Shown here in pieces: positions 8,306 through 15,755 of a DNA stretch of 64,000 nucleotides (the first letter of the stretch is position 1; the number at the start of each line of letters is the position of its first letter). This DNA is from Bacillota bacterium. Lineage in GTDB: Bacteria > Bacillota > Clostridia > Oscillospirales > Oscillospiraceae. The DNA lies in contig JAETQY010000004.1 of NCBI GenBank assembly GCA_021770445.1, positions 1 to 64,000 of the forward strand, in the 5' to 3' direction. The notes under the pieces were generated by a model that was not told where the DNA came from, ran no database searches, and saw only the letters and a program-made list of their open reading frames with translations. Made by a program: the position numbers and the translations under genes.

Positions 8306-9849
8306 AAAACAAGGAAAAGTGGATCAAGCGGCAGCAGGAAATTGTAAGCGCCGCCCGCGCCGCCGGGCGGGGCCTGACGGCGGAGGAGCAGGCGGAATTT
8401 GACCAGCTCCAGCGCCAGATCGACGCGGATCCGGACGGCCAGGGCAGTGGGGAGCCGGACAGTGGCCAGCGCGACCTCTCCACGTCCGACGGGAGCAATG
8501 TGCCCAACTTGGGCACAAATCCTGCGGGCGGGATCCGGCAGGCCCAAGAGGCGGAGCGCCAGCGGGCCAGCGACATTATTGCGCTGTGCCGTCAGGCCGG
8601 TATGGCCCCGGATACATATATCCAGAACGGCGATTCTGTAGATAAGGTCCGGGAGGCCGCTGTGGACCACCTGCTGAAGCATGGGGCGCCGGTGGTGGTT
8701 GGGGCCAGAGACGCGGACCAGGACAATTTCCGAGACGCCGCCCGGGACGCCATGCTGATGCAGGCCGGTGTGGAGGTCGAGAAGCCCGCCCAGGGCGCCG
8801 AGGCGCTGCGGGGTATGTCCATGCGGGATTTCCTCATTGAGAGCATGGCCCGCTCCGGCGAGGGCACCACAACCGAGCTGCTGCGCCGGTCCCGGGCTGA
8901 CCTGTGGGATACGGCGGTGCGTCAGTTCTTCAGCCCCACCGCAGACTTCCCGGCGATCCTGGACAACGCCATCAAGAAATCCATCGTGCAGCAGTATGCG
9001 CTGGTCCCCTGTACCTTTGAGCTCTGGACCAGCCGGGGGACGCTGACCGACTTCAAGCCCAGCAAGGAGCACGAGTACGCCCTGGGCGGCGGCGAATTTT
9101 CCAAGGTCGGCGAGGGCGGCGAACTGAAGCACAGCAACCTCCAGACCGAGATGCTGCCCACCCGGAAGCTGGACACCTATGGCACCCAGTTTACCATGAC
9201 CCGGGAGGCCTTTATCAACGACGACATTGGGTTCCTGGCCAATATGCCCGCCCAGTATGCCCGCAAAGCCAAGCGGAAAATCAACCGCCAGGTCTATGAG
9301 CTGATCTATGAGAATCCCGCAGTATTTGACGGTGCGGCCCTGTTCGACGCAATCCACAGGAACCTGATTGCCACAGGCTCCGCCCCCAGTATCACTGTGC
9401 TGGAGCAGATGATCCAGTTGATGGGCAAGCAGATCGACCAGTTTGGCGAGAGCATCATGGTGGAGCCCGCCAAGATCATCGTGCCTGTGGGGATGGGTAT
9501 GCGGGTCAACCAGATTCTTGGAACCGCCGAGATCGATGTAGAGGGGATCGGCAGCCACACGGTAAACGTGCTGAACAGCCAGTACCGGAACAAGATTCAG
9601 GTGGTCGAGGAGGGCACGCTGAACGTGCTGGCGGGCGACAATGCTTGCCCCTGGTTCATGGCTGCGGACCCCCGCCTGGTGAAGGGCGTGCAGGTGGATT
9701 ACCTCAACGGCGTCACCACTCCCAGCTTCCGGCGGAGCGAGAAGGCCGGTTATCTGGGCTTCCTCTGGGACATCTGGCTGGACTGGGGTATCAACGCAGT
9801 GGACTTCCGGGGCCTGCTGCGGAACAACGGCGTGAAGCTGAACGGATAA
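8302..9849 (+). CDS. Major capsid protein (HK97 fold) with N-terminal scaffold-like domain
   Basis: Residues 1-170 are charged, helix-rich and Gln/Ala/Glu-heavy, like the delta/scaffold segment removed by the protease. From about 175 onward the sequence is capsid-like (SMRDFLIESM, LVPCTFELWTSRG, EAFINDDIGFLANMP). It is translationally coupled to the protease. A perfect 19-bp palindrome copy is embedded at 8499-8517, encoding VPNLGT in the flexible scaffold linker, where an insertion would be tolerated. The major capsid assignment is strong from context and length. Confidence 0.85.
   Translation: MKNKEKWIKRQQEIVSAARAAGRGLTAEEQAEFDQLQRQIDADPDGQGSGEPDSGQRDLSTSDGSNVPNLGTNPAGGIRQAQEAERQRASDIIALCRQAGMAPDTYIQNGDSVDKVREAAVDHLLKHGAPVVVGARDADQDNFRDAARDAMLMQAGVEVEKPAQGAEALRGMSMRDFLIESMARSGEGTTTELLRRSRADLWDTAVRQFFSPTADFPAILDNAIKKSIVQQYALVPCTFELWTSRGTLTDFKPSKEHEYALGGGEFSKVGEGGELKHSNLQTEMLPTRKLDTYGTQFTMTREAFINDDIGFLANMPAQYARKAKRKINRQVYELIYENPAVFDGAALFDAIHRNLIATGSAPSITVLEQMIQLMGKQIDQFGESIMVEPAKIIVPVGMGMRVNQILGTAEIDVEGIGSHTVNVLNSQYRNKIQVVEEGTLNVLAGDNACPWFMAADPRLVKGVQVDYLNGVTTPSFRRSEKAGYLGFLWDIWLDWGINAVDFRGLLRNNGVKLNG
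8499..8517. repeat. Perfect copy of the prophage 19-bp palindrome inside capsid gene
   Basis: TGTGCCCAACTTGGGCACA, with nine-base arms around a central C, lies in frame in the scaffold-like part of the capsid gene and encodes VPNLGT. It matches the intergenic pair at 983-1038. Confidence 0.75.
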
Positions 9850-9862
9850 GGAGGAGCAGAGT

Positions 9863-10225
9863 ATGAAAGTCACCTACTACCAGAGAGGGGAAACCCTGAA
9901 TTATACCGCTGAAGAGTCTGTAGCCCCTGGGTCCGTTGTGGCACTGGAAGGCCGCATCGGGGTTTCCGCAGCGGGAATCGCCGCCGGCTGTACGGGCGCT
10001 CTCCAGATGACGGGCGTGTTCGCCATGACCAAGGCAAACACCGAAAAGATCGCTATGGGTGCCGATGTCTACTACGACTCGGCCACGGACACAATCACCA
10101 CCGCTGCCTCCTCCGAGGTTACGGAGGGCGAAACCACGAAAACGGTGAACAACGTACCTGCCGGCTATGCGGCGGCAGACGCAGACACTGCGGCCACCAG
10201 TGTGCTAGTCAAGCTGTTGGGCTGA
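9863..10225 (+). CDS. Capsid decoration-like protein (DUF2190 family)
   Basis: The 120-aa protein begins MKVTYYQRGETLNYTAEE and is rich in Ala/Gly/Thr, with the 'AL.MTGVFAM.KA' pattern typical of DUF2190 proteins that follow capsid genes. These are thought to be beta-barrel decoration proteins stabilising the shell. RBS aaggagg precedes ATG 9863. Position immediately after the capsid supports the role. Confidence 0.7.
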   Translation: MKVTYYQRGETLNYTAEESVAPGSVVALEGRIGVSAAGIAAGCTGALQMTGVFAMTKANTEKIAMGADVYYDSATDTITTAASSEVTEGETTKTVNNVPAGYAAADADTAATSVLVKLLG

Positions 10226-10240
10226 TTGGAGGGCTCAGAT

Positions 10241-10795
10241 ATGAAAAAACTGATTGCCCGCCGCCCAATCCAGTACATGGGCCGGACCTACAAGTGCGGA
10301 GAGGCTGTCCCCACTGAAAACTCCCAGATGGTGGAGGCATGGCTGAGAGCCAACAGCGCAACATGGACGGACACAGACATGGAGTGCTTTGTCAGCGCCG
10401 TCATCCAGGAGGCCGCCAGGCGCTCCAAGGTGAACGGCCTGGCGGCGGAGGCCATCCGGACCATGGGCGTGGCCATTGAGGATGACGCCGGCGAGTTTGT
10501 GGGCGTATCCAGCCTGACGGACCAGCTCCGTACCCTGTTTGTCCCTGGAAGTCTCCCAGGCACTTCGGGAGAGGGTGAAACCGGGCAGGGCCGCGAAGCC
10601 GCCACCCAGTCGACCGGCCGTCTGGACGCGGAGGACCTGGAGAAGTGGAAAAAGGCGGACTTGGAAAAGCTGGCGGAGGCTATGGACGTGGATATTTCCA
10701 AGGCCAGGACCAACGCTGAGCGGGCCGCCATCCTTGCTGCGGCGGAGGTTCAGTCCTCTGCCGATCCCCCTGACGATACCGGGGGTGGCCAGTGA
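10241..10795 (+). CDS. Head protein with C-terminal HeH/LEM-like motif
   Basis: ATG 10241 has ggaggg upstream and is preferred to TTG 10226. The N-terminal part is unrecognised; a Gly/Ser-rich linker (about 105-130) leads to LEKWKKADLEKLAEAMDVDI followed by a short helix, which resembles the HeH/LEM DNA-binding fold of lambda FI-type packaging proteins. It may assist packaging or head completion; this is inferred from fold likeness and position. Confidence 0.5.
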   Translation: MKKLIARRPIQYMGRTYKCGEAVPTENSQMVEAWLRANSATWTDTDMECFVSAVIQEAARRSKVNGLAAEAIRTMGVAIEDDAGEFVGVSSLTDQLRTLFVPGSLPGTSGEGETGQGREAATQSTGRLDAEDLEKWKKADLEKLAEAMDVDISKARTNAERAAILAAAEVQSSADPPDDTGGGQ

Positions 10796-11130
10796 TGGCC
10801 GCCCCCAGTTTCAAGGACTGTATTGCGTCGGACGTCTCCGCCATCTTTTTGAACCGGCTGGAATTTGCGGATACCCACACTGTCAACGGCAAAAAAATGG
10901 CTGTGCTGATGGATGAAAACGAACTGCTGGAGCGGGACAAGGCTAAGCTGGGCAGCCATGCGGATGGGCTTTACAAAAGCCGCCGGTTGATCTATGTGGC
11001 GCAAAAGGATTTTGGCCCCCGTCCCGCCATCAAGGCCACGTTGACCCTGGACCGGGTGGCCTACCGGGTGCGAGACTGCACAGCGGAGGCCGGGATCCTG
11101 GCCATTGAGCTGGAGGTGGCAAAGACATGA
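10795..11130 (+). CDS. Head-tail connector-like protein (111 aa)
   Basis: It begins with an ATG overlapping the previous stop (tgATG context; GTG 10792 is the alternative). The sequence (DVSAIFLNRLEFADTHTVNG, then VRDCTAEAGILAIELE) reads as a small beta-rich protein. At this place lambda-type genomes encode FII-like joining proteins. The role rests on position rather than a clear motif. Confidence 0.5.
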   Translation: MAAPSFKDCIASDVSAIFLNRLEFADTHTVNGKKMAVLMDENELLERDKAKLGSHADGLYKSRRLIYVAQKDFGPRPAIKATLTLDRVAYRVRDCTAEAGILAIELEVAKT

Positions 11131-11726
11131 GCGGAACTGAGGCGCTGATCCGCATTGATGTGGAGGAGGAGTTGCAAAAGATCATACAGCAGATGAACAG
11201 TCTGCCGGACCAGATCGCAGCCCCCAATATTCTGAGGAACGCGCTGAATGCCACAGCCCGCAAGGTGCGCAGGCAGATGGTGTCGGACGTTAAGGGCGAG
11301 TATGCCATTAAAAACACCAAGGCCCTGCGGGATGTGGCCCAGGGCGGTCCCAAGGTCCTGACGGCCAGCTCGGCCAACCTGTCCGCCGCTATCCGCTCCA
11401 GGGGCCCTATGCAGGACATTATGTCTTTTATGACTCGGCCCAATACGAAAACAGGGGCGGCAAGGGCTAAAATCCTGTCCTCTGGCAGTTTGAAGCCACT
11501 GGAGATGGATGACTTGAAAGCCTTTGTCACCACGTTTGCCAGTGGCCACACCGCCATAGTACAGCGGAAGGGTAAGAGCCGCCTGCCGGTGAAGAAACTG
11601 CTGTCCCCCGCCATTCCCCATATTCTGGGCAGTGAGGCGGTGAGGACACAGGCGGAGGCGCTGGCCTATGAGACACTACACGCAGAGATAAATAAGCGGA
11701 TCGCTCAGGTCTTGGGCAAGGTATAA
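11127..11726 (+). CDS. Minor tail protein Z-like
   Basis: The 199-aa product has the gpZ signature: N-terminal helices, then NALNATARKVRRQMVSDVKG and a C-terminal segment with GKSRLPVKKLLSPAIPHILG. gpZ-like proteins join the tail to the head or close the tail. Its ATG overlaps the previous stop by four bases. It is the last gene before a minus-strand cassette interrupts the operon. Confidence 0.8.
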   Translation: MSGTEALIRIDVEEELQKIIQQMNSLPDQIAAPNILRNALNATARKVRRQMVSDVKGEYAIKNTKALRDVAQGGPKVLTASSANLSAAIRSRGPMQDIMSFMTRPNTKTGAARAKILSSGSLKPLEMDDLKAFVTTFASGHTAIVQRKGKSRLPVKKLLSPAIPHILGSEAVRTQAEALAYETLHAEINKRIAQVLGKV

Positions 11727-11748
11727 AAAAGCGGCTCCAGCGGGCCGC
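11725..11748 (-). terminator. Minus-strand terminator of the moron cassette
   Basis: Read on the minus strand, GCGGC pairs with GCCGC (plus 11731-11748) and is followed directly by six T residues (plus 11725-11730). It lies downstream of the minus-strand gene at 12019-12300. The stem is only 5 bp but all G/C. Confidence 0.5.
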
Positions 11749-11864
11749 CTGTGCGGGTTATTGGTTGCCGTAACGTATCCTGGAGCACCTGTGAAAAATT
11801 CACATTGCGCTCTAGAGCTTATGGTTATATTCGTCAACAGCAAATTATAAGGAGCCAGGAATTT

Positions 11865-12035
11865 ATGACAGAGTACAGCAATACTTACCGCAGCGAAGAT
11901 GGTATTGAGGTAGAAATCAAAATAAAAGCCAAGTGCCTTACACAAGACGACGCAAGGAAAGCACTCAGCTTTATGGCCCAAAGCTCACACAGATTTTATC
12001 TGGAAACAGCAGAGAAAATCAATAATACGCTTTGA
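11865..12035 (+). CDS. Small acidic protein in moron region (56 aa)
   Basis: ATG 11865 follows aaggag at 14 bases. The product begins MTEYSNTYRSEDGIEVEIKI and ends in a helix (SSHRFYLETAEKINNTL). Base composition is more AT-rich than the flanking tail genes. Its 3' end overlaps the convergent gene by 17 bp. No family recognised; it may be a second moron gene or a fortuitous frame antisense to the cassette transcript. Confidence 0.45.
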   Translation: MTEYSNTYRSEDGIEVEIKIKAKCLTQDDARKALSFMAQSSHRFYLETAEKINNTL

Positions 12036-12300
12036 GAAGTTCCGGCTGGCCGTTGTAACGGTCATAGGCAATTTGGCGGACTTGGTATTTTTCTAATCCG
12101 TCAACTGTGGAAAGTGTGCTGCCAACGGAAATTTGCGGCTGATCTTTTACCAGGAAACCGATATAATCCCCGATTTCGTCCGTGTTGGATAAACCGCGAT
12201 ATGTACCGACAACAGATTCACCGTCTGACACCCTATACTCCAGCACATCAAAGGAAAAATCTTGAAAATATATATCCGCTGGAATAGGTAACTGTCCCAT
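12019..12300 (-). CDS. Minus-strand moron protein (93 aa), unknown function
   Basis: This gene opposes every other prophage gene in view. ATG 12300 is preceded by a textbook aaaggaggtg, and a sigma-A-like promoter lies just upstream. The product begins MGQLPIPADIYFQDF and has no signal peptide or membrane segment; it looks like a compact cytosolic alpha/beta protein with aromatic residues. Own promoter, own terminator and opposite orientation inside the late operon are the hallmarks of a gene expressed in the lysogen. Superinfection immunity or host modification are possibilities only; I recognise no domain. Confidence 0.7.
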   Translation of the reverse strand: MGQLPIPADIYFQDFSFDVLEYRVSDGESVVGTYRGLSNTDEIGDYIGFLVKDQPQISVGSTLSTVDGLEKYQVRQIAYDRYNGQPELLKAYY

Positions 12301-12322
12301 AACTTCACCTCCTTTTGCACAA

Positions 12323-12351
12323 ATTCTACCACACAAAACCAGAAGAGACAA
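12323..12351 (-). promoter_or_regulatory. Sigma-A-like promoter for moron gene
   Basis: On the minus strand TTGTCT (plus 12346-12351) and TAGAAT (plus 12323-12328) are separated by exactly 17 bp, just upstream of the RBS of the 93-aa gene. The region is AT-rich against GC-rich surroundings. Confidence 0.65.
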
Positions 12352-12372
12352 CCAAAATGGGAGGCAAGCCAA

Positions 12373-12906
12373 GTGACCCAAGAATTTCTGCAGGACGCTG
12401 TGGTGGCGGACCTGGAACAGCTTTTCAAAGGAGAGACCTTAAAAAATTCCGCAGGCGTGGAACGGCGGATTCAGGTTTTCCCCCAGGACCTGCCGATCCG
12501 GGCGGGAGCGGATATTGAACCGGAGCCATACCCCGAGGAGGACACAGGCCCGGAGCCAGAGCAGCTGGAGGTACAGCCCCCGGAGGACGTACCGGAGCCC
12601 TATGTGATTGTCCGAATATCAGGTGGGGAACTGCCGGACCAGGACACACGCCAGCAGGTGGAGCTCGTTCTGGTGATATGCGTCTATGACCCGGACCCCA
12701 ACCGTCAAGGCTTCCGGGACGCGCTCCACATCGTCAACGCCATCCTGGTCCACTACGGCCAAAACGGTATTGTGGCCCAGCGGTATGAGGTGCAACACCC
12801 CATTAAGTGGGTGACGCAGGAAGAAGATACCCATCCCTATTATTTCGCCGGCATGGTGCTGAAGCTTGCCGCGCCGGCCATTTTCAAGGAGGTGCCGGAA
12901 ACATGA
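12373..12906 (+). CDS. Tail terminator/completion-like protein (177 aa)
   Basis: GTG 12373 follows gggagg. The N-terminal MTQEFLQDAVVADLEQLF and the later VELVLVICVYDPDPNRQGFRD plus HIVNAILVHY fit gpU-like/tail-completion proteins that cap the tail tube before the sheath gene. An acidic Pro/Glu-rich insert lies at about residues 50-75. It resumes the late operon after the moron cassette. Moderately confident from position and pattern. Confidence 0.55.
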   Translation: MTQEFLQDAVVADLEQLFKGETLKNSAGVERRIQVFPQDLPIRAGADIEPEPYPEEDTGPEPEQLEVQPPEDVPEPYVIVRISGGELPDQDTRQQVELVLVICVYDPDPNRQGFRDALHIVNAILVHYGQNGIVAQRYEVQHPIKWVTQEEDTHPYYFAGMVLKLAAPAIFKEVPET

Positions 12907-13217
12907 GCAAATCCACCACTCCCCGCAAGGGGGGTACGGCGGCCGCGAAGCCGCAGGGCGGCCAGCAACCGCCCAGAAAATCCGCCCGAGCTCCCACACC
13001 CGTGGTTTACTGCGGCCCTACCATCCCCGGGAAAGCGGTCCAATTTACGACCTACACCCACGGCCTGTCATCCCCGCTGCTGGAAGAGGTTCAGGCCAGC
13101 CCGGTGCTGAAGGCCCTGGTGGTCCCACTGGGTCATCTCCCGGAGGTACGCCGGCAGCTCCAAGCCAGAGCCGGGCGGTATTATACCCTGTACTGCAAAG
13201 CACAGGAGATTCGTTAA
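12903..13217 (+). CDS. Phage protein preceding sheath (104 aa)
   Basis: ATG 12903 overlaps the previous stop (ATGA). A basic low-complexity N-terminus (about 30 residues) is followed by VVYCGPTIPGKAVQFTTYTHG and a helical C-terminus. Proteins of this shape commonly sit just before the sheath gene in clostridial contractile-tail prophages. Function unknown. Confidence 0.6.
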   Translation: MSKSTTPRKGGTAAAKPQGGQQPPRKSARAPTPVVYCGPTIPGKAVQFTTYTHGLSSPLLEEVQASPVLKALVVPLGHLPEVRRQLQARAGRYYTLYCKAQEIR

Positions 13218-13232
13218 GGGAGGAAATGTGAT

Positions 13233-14693
13233 ATGGCATATCCCCATGGCGTCTACAATTCCGAGGTGGACACCAGCCTGACCTCGCCCATCCAGGGCAG
13301 CGCTGGGCTTCAGGTCATCTTTGGGACCGCGCCCATTCATCTGACTAAGGACCCCGCGGCGGCAGTCAATGCCCCTGTACTGTGCTACTCCTTCGCAGAG
13401 TGCCAGCAGGCGCTGGGGTACTCGGACGACTTCAAGAATTTTACTCTGTGTCAGTCGATGGACGCCTGTTTTCGGGTATTCAACGTGGCTCCCATCATCC
13501 TGGTAAACGTGCTGGACCCCAGCAACCCCGCTCACATTAAGGAGAACGCCGCAAAGGACTGCTCCGTGTCGGACAGCCAGGCGGTGTACCGGGAGAACTA
13601 CGTGCTACTGGACACACTTGTGGTCCAGGCCGGGGAGAGCACCCTGGAGAGGGACACTGACTACATAGCCGCCCATGCCAAGGACGGCAGCGTGCTGATC
13701 ACGCTCCTGTCCGAGGACGCAAAGGGTGCGGCCCAGCTGTCCGTGTCCAGCAAGAGTCTTGATCCTTCCGGCGTCACCCAGGCGGACATTGTAGGCGGGG
13801 TGGACGCACAGACCGGGAAAGAGACCGGCCTGGAGCTGGTCCGGCAGATCTATCCCAAGTTGGGTATGGTCCCCGGCCTGCTGCTGGCTCCCGGCTGGAG
13901 CCAGTTCCCTGTGGTGGCCGCAGCACTCCAGGCCAAAACGGAGAGTATCAACGGGGTGTATAACTGTACCTGCCTGCTGGACATTCCCACCGAAGGAGAG
14001 GACGGAGCGGCCGTCTATACCCAGGTCAAGGAGGCCAAAGAGAAGCTGGGGGCTACCAGCAATCACGCCGGCGCACTCTGGCCCCTGGTGGCAGTGGGCG
14101 ACAAGGTGTACTACTACTCCGCCATGTTCGCCGCGCTCCAGGCCTACACGGACGCCCAGAACAGCGACGTACCGGAGAACGCGTCCAACCAGGACCTGCG
14201 CATTACCGCCACAGTGCTGGCGGACGGCACGCCTGTTGTGCTGGACCCGCAGCAGGCCAACGACGTTCTCAATGCCAACGGGGTCATCACAGCAATCAAC
14301 GCCAATGGCTTCAAGGCCTGGGGCAACAGTACCGCTGCCTATCCCTCTACCACCGATCCCAAGGACCGCTGGCTGAAGGTGCGCCGGTTCTTCGACTGGG
14401 ACGGCAACAACTTTATCCGTACCTATCTGCAAAAGGTGGACAGGCCAGGAAACAAGCGGCTGATCCAGTCCATCGTGGATAGTCAGAACATTGTGGGCAA
14501 CGGTTATGTGGCCCGTGACTACTGCGCCGGCTACAGGGTAGAGTTCCGCAGCGATGAAAACCCGGTGACCAATCTGCTGAACGGCCACCTGACGGTTCAC
14601 ACGTTCCTGGCACCCTATATCCCGGCCGAGTTTATTGAGAACATCCGCGAGTACGACGTGGACGCGCTTCAATCAGCCCTTGGAGGTGACTGA
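13233..14693 (+). CDS. Tail sheath protein (contractile tail, gpFI-like)
   Basis: The 486-aa length and the opening MAYPHGVYNSEVDTSLTSPI are typical of phage sheath proteins. The C-terminal domain contains KVRRFFDWDGNNFIRTYLQK and a characteristic tail ending in a short acidic strand. It polymerises round the tube and contracts on infection, defining this prophage as a myovirus. RBS ggagg lies upstream; the tube gene follows after two bases. Confidence 0.9.
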   Translation: MAYPHGVYNSEVDTSLTSPIQGSAGLQVIFGTAPIHLTKDPAAAVNAPVLCYSFAECQQALGYSDDFKNFTLCQSMDACFRVFNVAPIILVNVLDPSNPAHIKENAAKDCSVSDSQAVYRENYVLLDTLVVQAGESTLERDTDYIAAHAKDGSVLITLLSEDAKGAAQLSVSSKSLDPSGVTQADIVGGVDAQTGKETGLELVRQIYPKLGMVPGLLLAPGWSQFPVVAAALQAKTESINGVYNCTCLLDIPTEGEDGAAVYTQVKEAKEKLGATSNHAGALWPLVAVGDKVYYYSAMFAALQAYTDAQNSDVPENASNQDLRITATVLADGTPVVLDPQQANDVLNANGVITAINANGFKAWGNSTAAYPSTTDPKDRWLKVRRFFDWDGNNFIRTYLQKVDRPGNKRLIQSIVDSQNIVGNGYVARDYCAGYRVEFRSDENPVTNLLNGHLTVHTFLAPYIPAEFIENIREYDVDALQSALGGD

Positions 14694-14695
14694 GC

Positions 14696-15211
14696 ATGAA
14701 TGAAATCCCGACCAAAATCAATAAGTACAACGTATACAACGAGGGTGAACGGCTGCTGGGCATGGGGGACGAGCTTCCCCTTCCCGGCTTTGAGTCCTCC
14801 AGCGAAACAGTAAGCGGCGCCGGTGTTCTGGGCGAGTTCGACGACCCCACTGTGGGCTATTTCTCCAACCAGGAGATGGAGATCCCCTTCCGGGTCCTGG
14901 ACCGGGACGCCGTGGATATGCTGGACCAGCGGAAAGCGGTCCGCTTGACGATCCGGGGCTCTGCCCAGTCCACCAACGGCGAGGGCGATATTGTATTCCA
15001 CTCGGTCCGCGTGGTGGTCCGGGGGCGGATGTCCAAGTTTGAACTTGGTAAATTCAAGGCCGGCAGCGGGATGGAGGTCAAGATTACCCTGACCCTGCTG
15101 TATATCCTCATTGAGCTGGACGGCGAGCCCATGGTGGAGCTGGACAAGCTGAACGAGGTATTCAAGATTCGCGGAAAAGACATGCTGGCTGAAATTAAGG
15201 AGATGTGCTGA
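14696..15211 (+). CDS. Major tail tube protein (gpFII-like)
   Basis: The 171-aa protein begins MNEIPTKINKYNVYNEGERL and contains the tube-type beta pattern (VTLTLLYILIELDGEPMVE-like C-terminal strand). FII-type tube proteins start with a similar 'INKFNVY..G..L.G' motif. It directly follows the sheath gene and forms the inner tube through which DNA passes. Confidence 0.88.
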   Translation: MNEIPTKINKYNVYNEGERLLGMGDELPLPGFESSSETVSGAGVLGEFDDPTVGYFSNQEMEIPFRVLDRDAVDMLDQRKAVRLTIRGSAQSTNGEGDIVFHSVRVVVRGRMSKFELGKFKAGSGMEVKITLTLLYILIELDGEPMVELDKLNEVFKIRGKDMLAEIKEMC

Positions 15212-15213
15212 TT

Positions 15214-15591
15214 ATGGAAAAGGAAAAATTGAACCCCGCCCCTGAGCAGGAAGCGCCTCAGGAACCGTCCGAGGAGATCGTCGAGGAAAGTCTGGTGCTG
15301 AAGCTGACCCGCCCCTATGTGTTTGAGGGCAAGACCTATGAGGAGCTGGACCTGTCCGGTCTGGAGAACGTGACAGCGGGTACGCTGGAGAACGTGGGCC
15401 GGCAGGTCAGCAAGAAGAATCCAGGCATCAACCCGGCAGTTCTGGAGATGTCCACTCCTTTCTGCCACATGCTGGCTGGCCGGGTGGCAAAGCTGCCCCT
15501 CGAGTTCTTCCAGAGACTGCCCGCAAAGGACGGGATCGCGCTGAAAGCACTGATTACAAATTTTCTTTACGGTGGGGATGGGGAGGACTAA
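15214..15591 (+). CDS. Tail assembly chaperone gpE-like (zero-frame product)
   Basis: ATG 15214 is favoured because aaggag lies 11 bases upstream; GTG 15205 is too close to it. The 125-aa acidic protein (LVLKLTRPYVFEGKTYEELD, then helices) is the P2 gpE/tail-chaperone type. The gene sits between tube and tape-measure genes, the position of G/GT and E/E' chaperones. A slippery heptamer near its 3' end allows a longer frameshifted form. Confidence 0.8.
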   Translation: MEKEKLNPAPEQEAPQEPSEEIVEESLVLKLTRPYVFEGKTYEELDLSGLENVTAGTLENVGRQVSKKNPGINPAVLEMSTPFCHMLAGRVAKLPLEFFQRLPAKDGIALKALITNFLYGGDGED

Positions 15592-15755
15592 CTCCAGAGG
15601 TGATCCGCAAAGGCTGCATGGCACTGTCCCTGCAATTCCATGGCAGCCCTGAGTTCTTTCTGTCCATGCCGGTCGACCAGCTGAATGAGTATGCCGAGAC
15701 AGCCAGCGACCTGGCCAAGGCGATAAAGGAGGCGGCGGCCCGTGGCAAAAAGTAA
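15214..15755 (+). CDS. Tail assembly chaperone gpE-E' (predicted -1 frameshift fusion, about 180 aa)
   Basis: At 15558-15564 the sequence A-AAT-TTT is in the zero frame as X-XXY-YYZ. Slipping back one base there joins 117 zero-frame residues to 63 residues read from 15564, starting SLRWGWGGLTPEVIRKG and ending at TAA 15755. The downstream frame has no ATG near its opening and no RBS, but is open and protein-like, as expected for E'. The extension reaches into the tape-measure start by 14 bp. The long form would bind the tape measure during tail assembly. Confidence 0.75.
15558..15586 (+). promoter_or_regulatory. Programmed -1 frameshift signal: slippery heptamer plus G-run
   Basis: The heptamer AAATTTT (15558-15564) is followed after six bases by GGTGGGGATGGGGAGG (15571-15586), which has four runs of at least two G. 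The spacing suits a stimulatory structure, possibly a two-layer quadruplex. Confidence 0.6.

Noticed and set aside
8278..9873. Long minus-strand frame opposite the capsid gene
   Set aside because: Antisense shadow of the capsid gene, with no RBS and no family-like motifs.
13851..13869. CCCAAGTTGGG core in the sheath gene
   Set aside because: Only the 11-bp core is palindromic; flanks do not match the 19-bp repeat.
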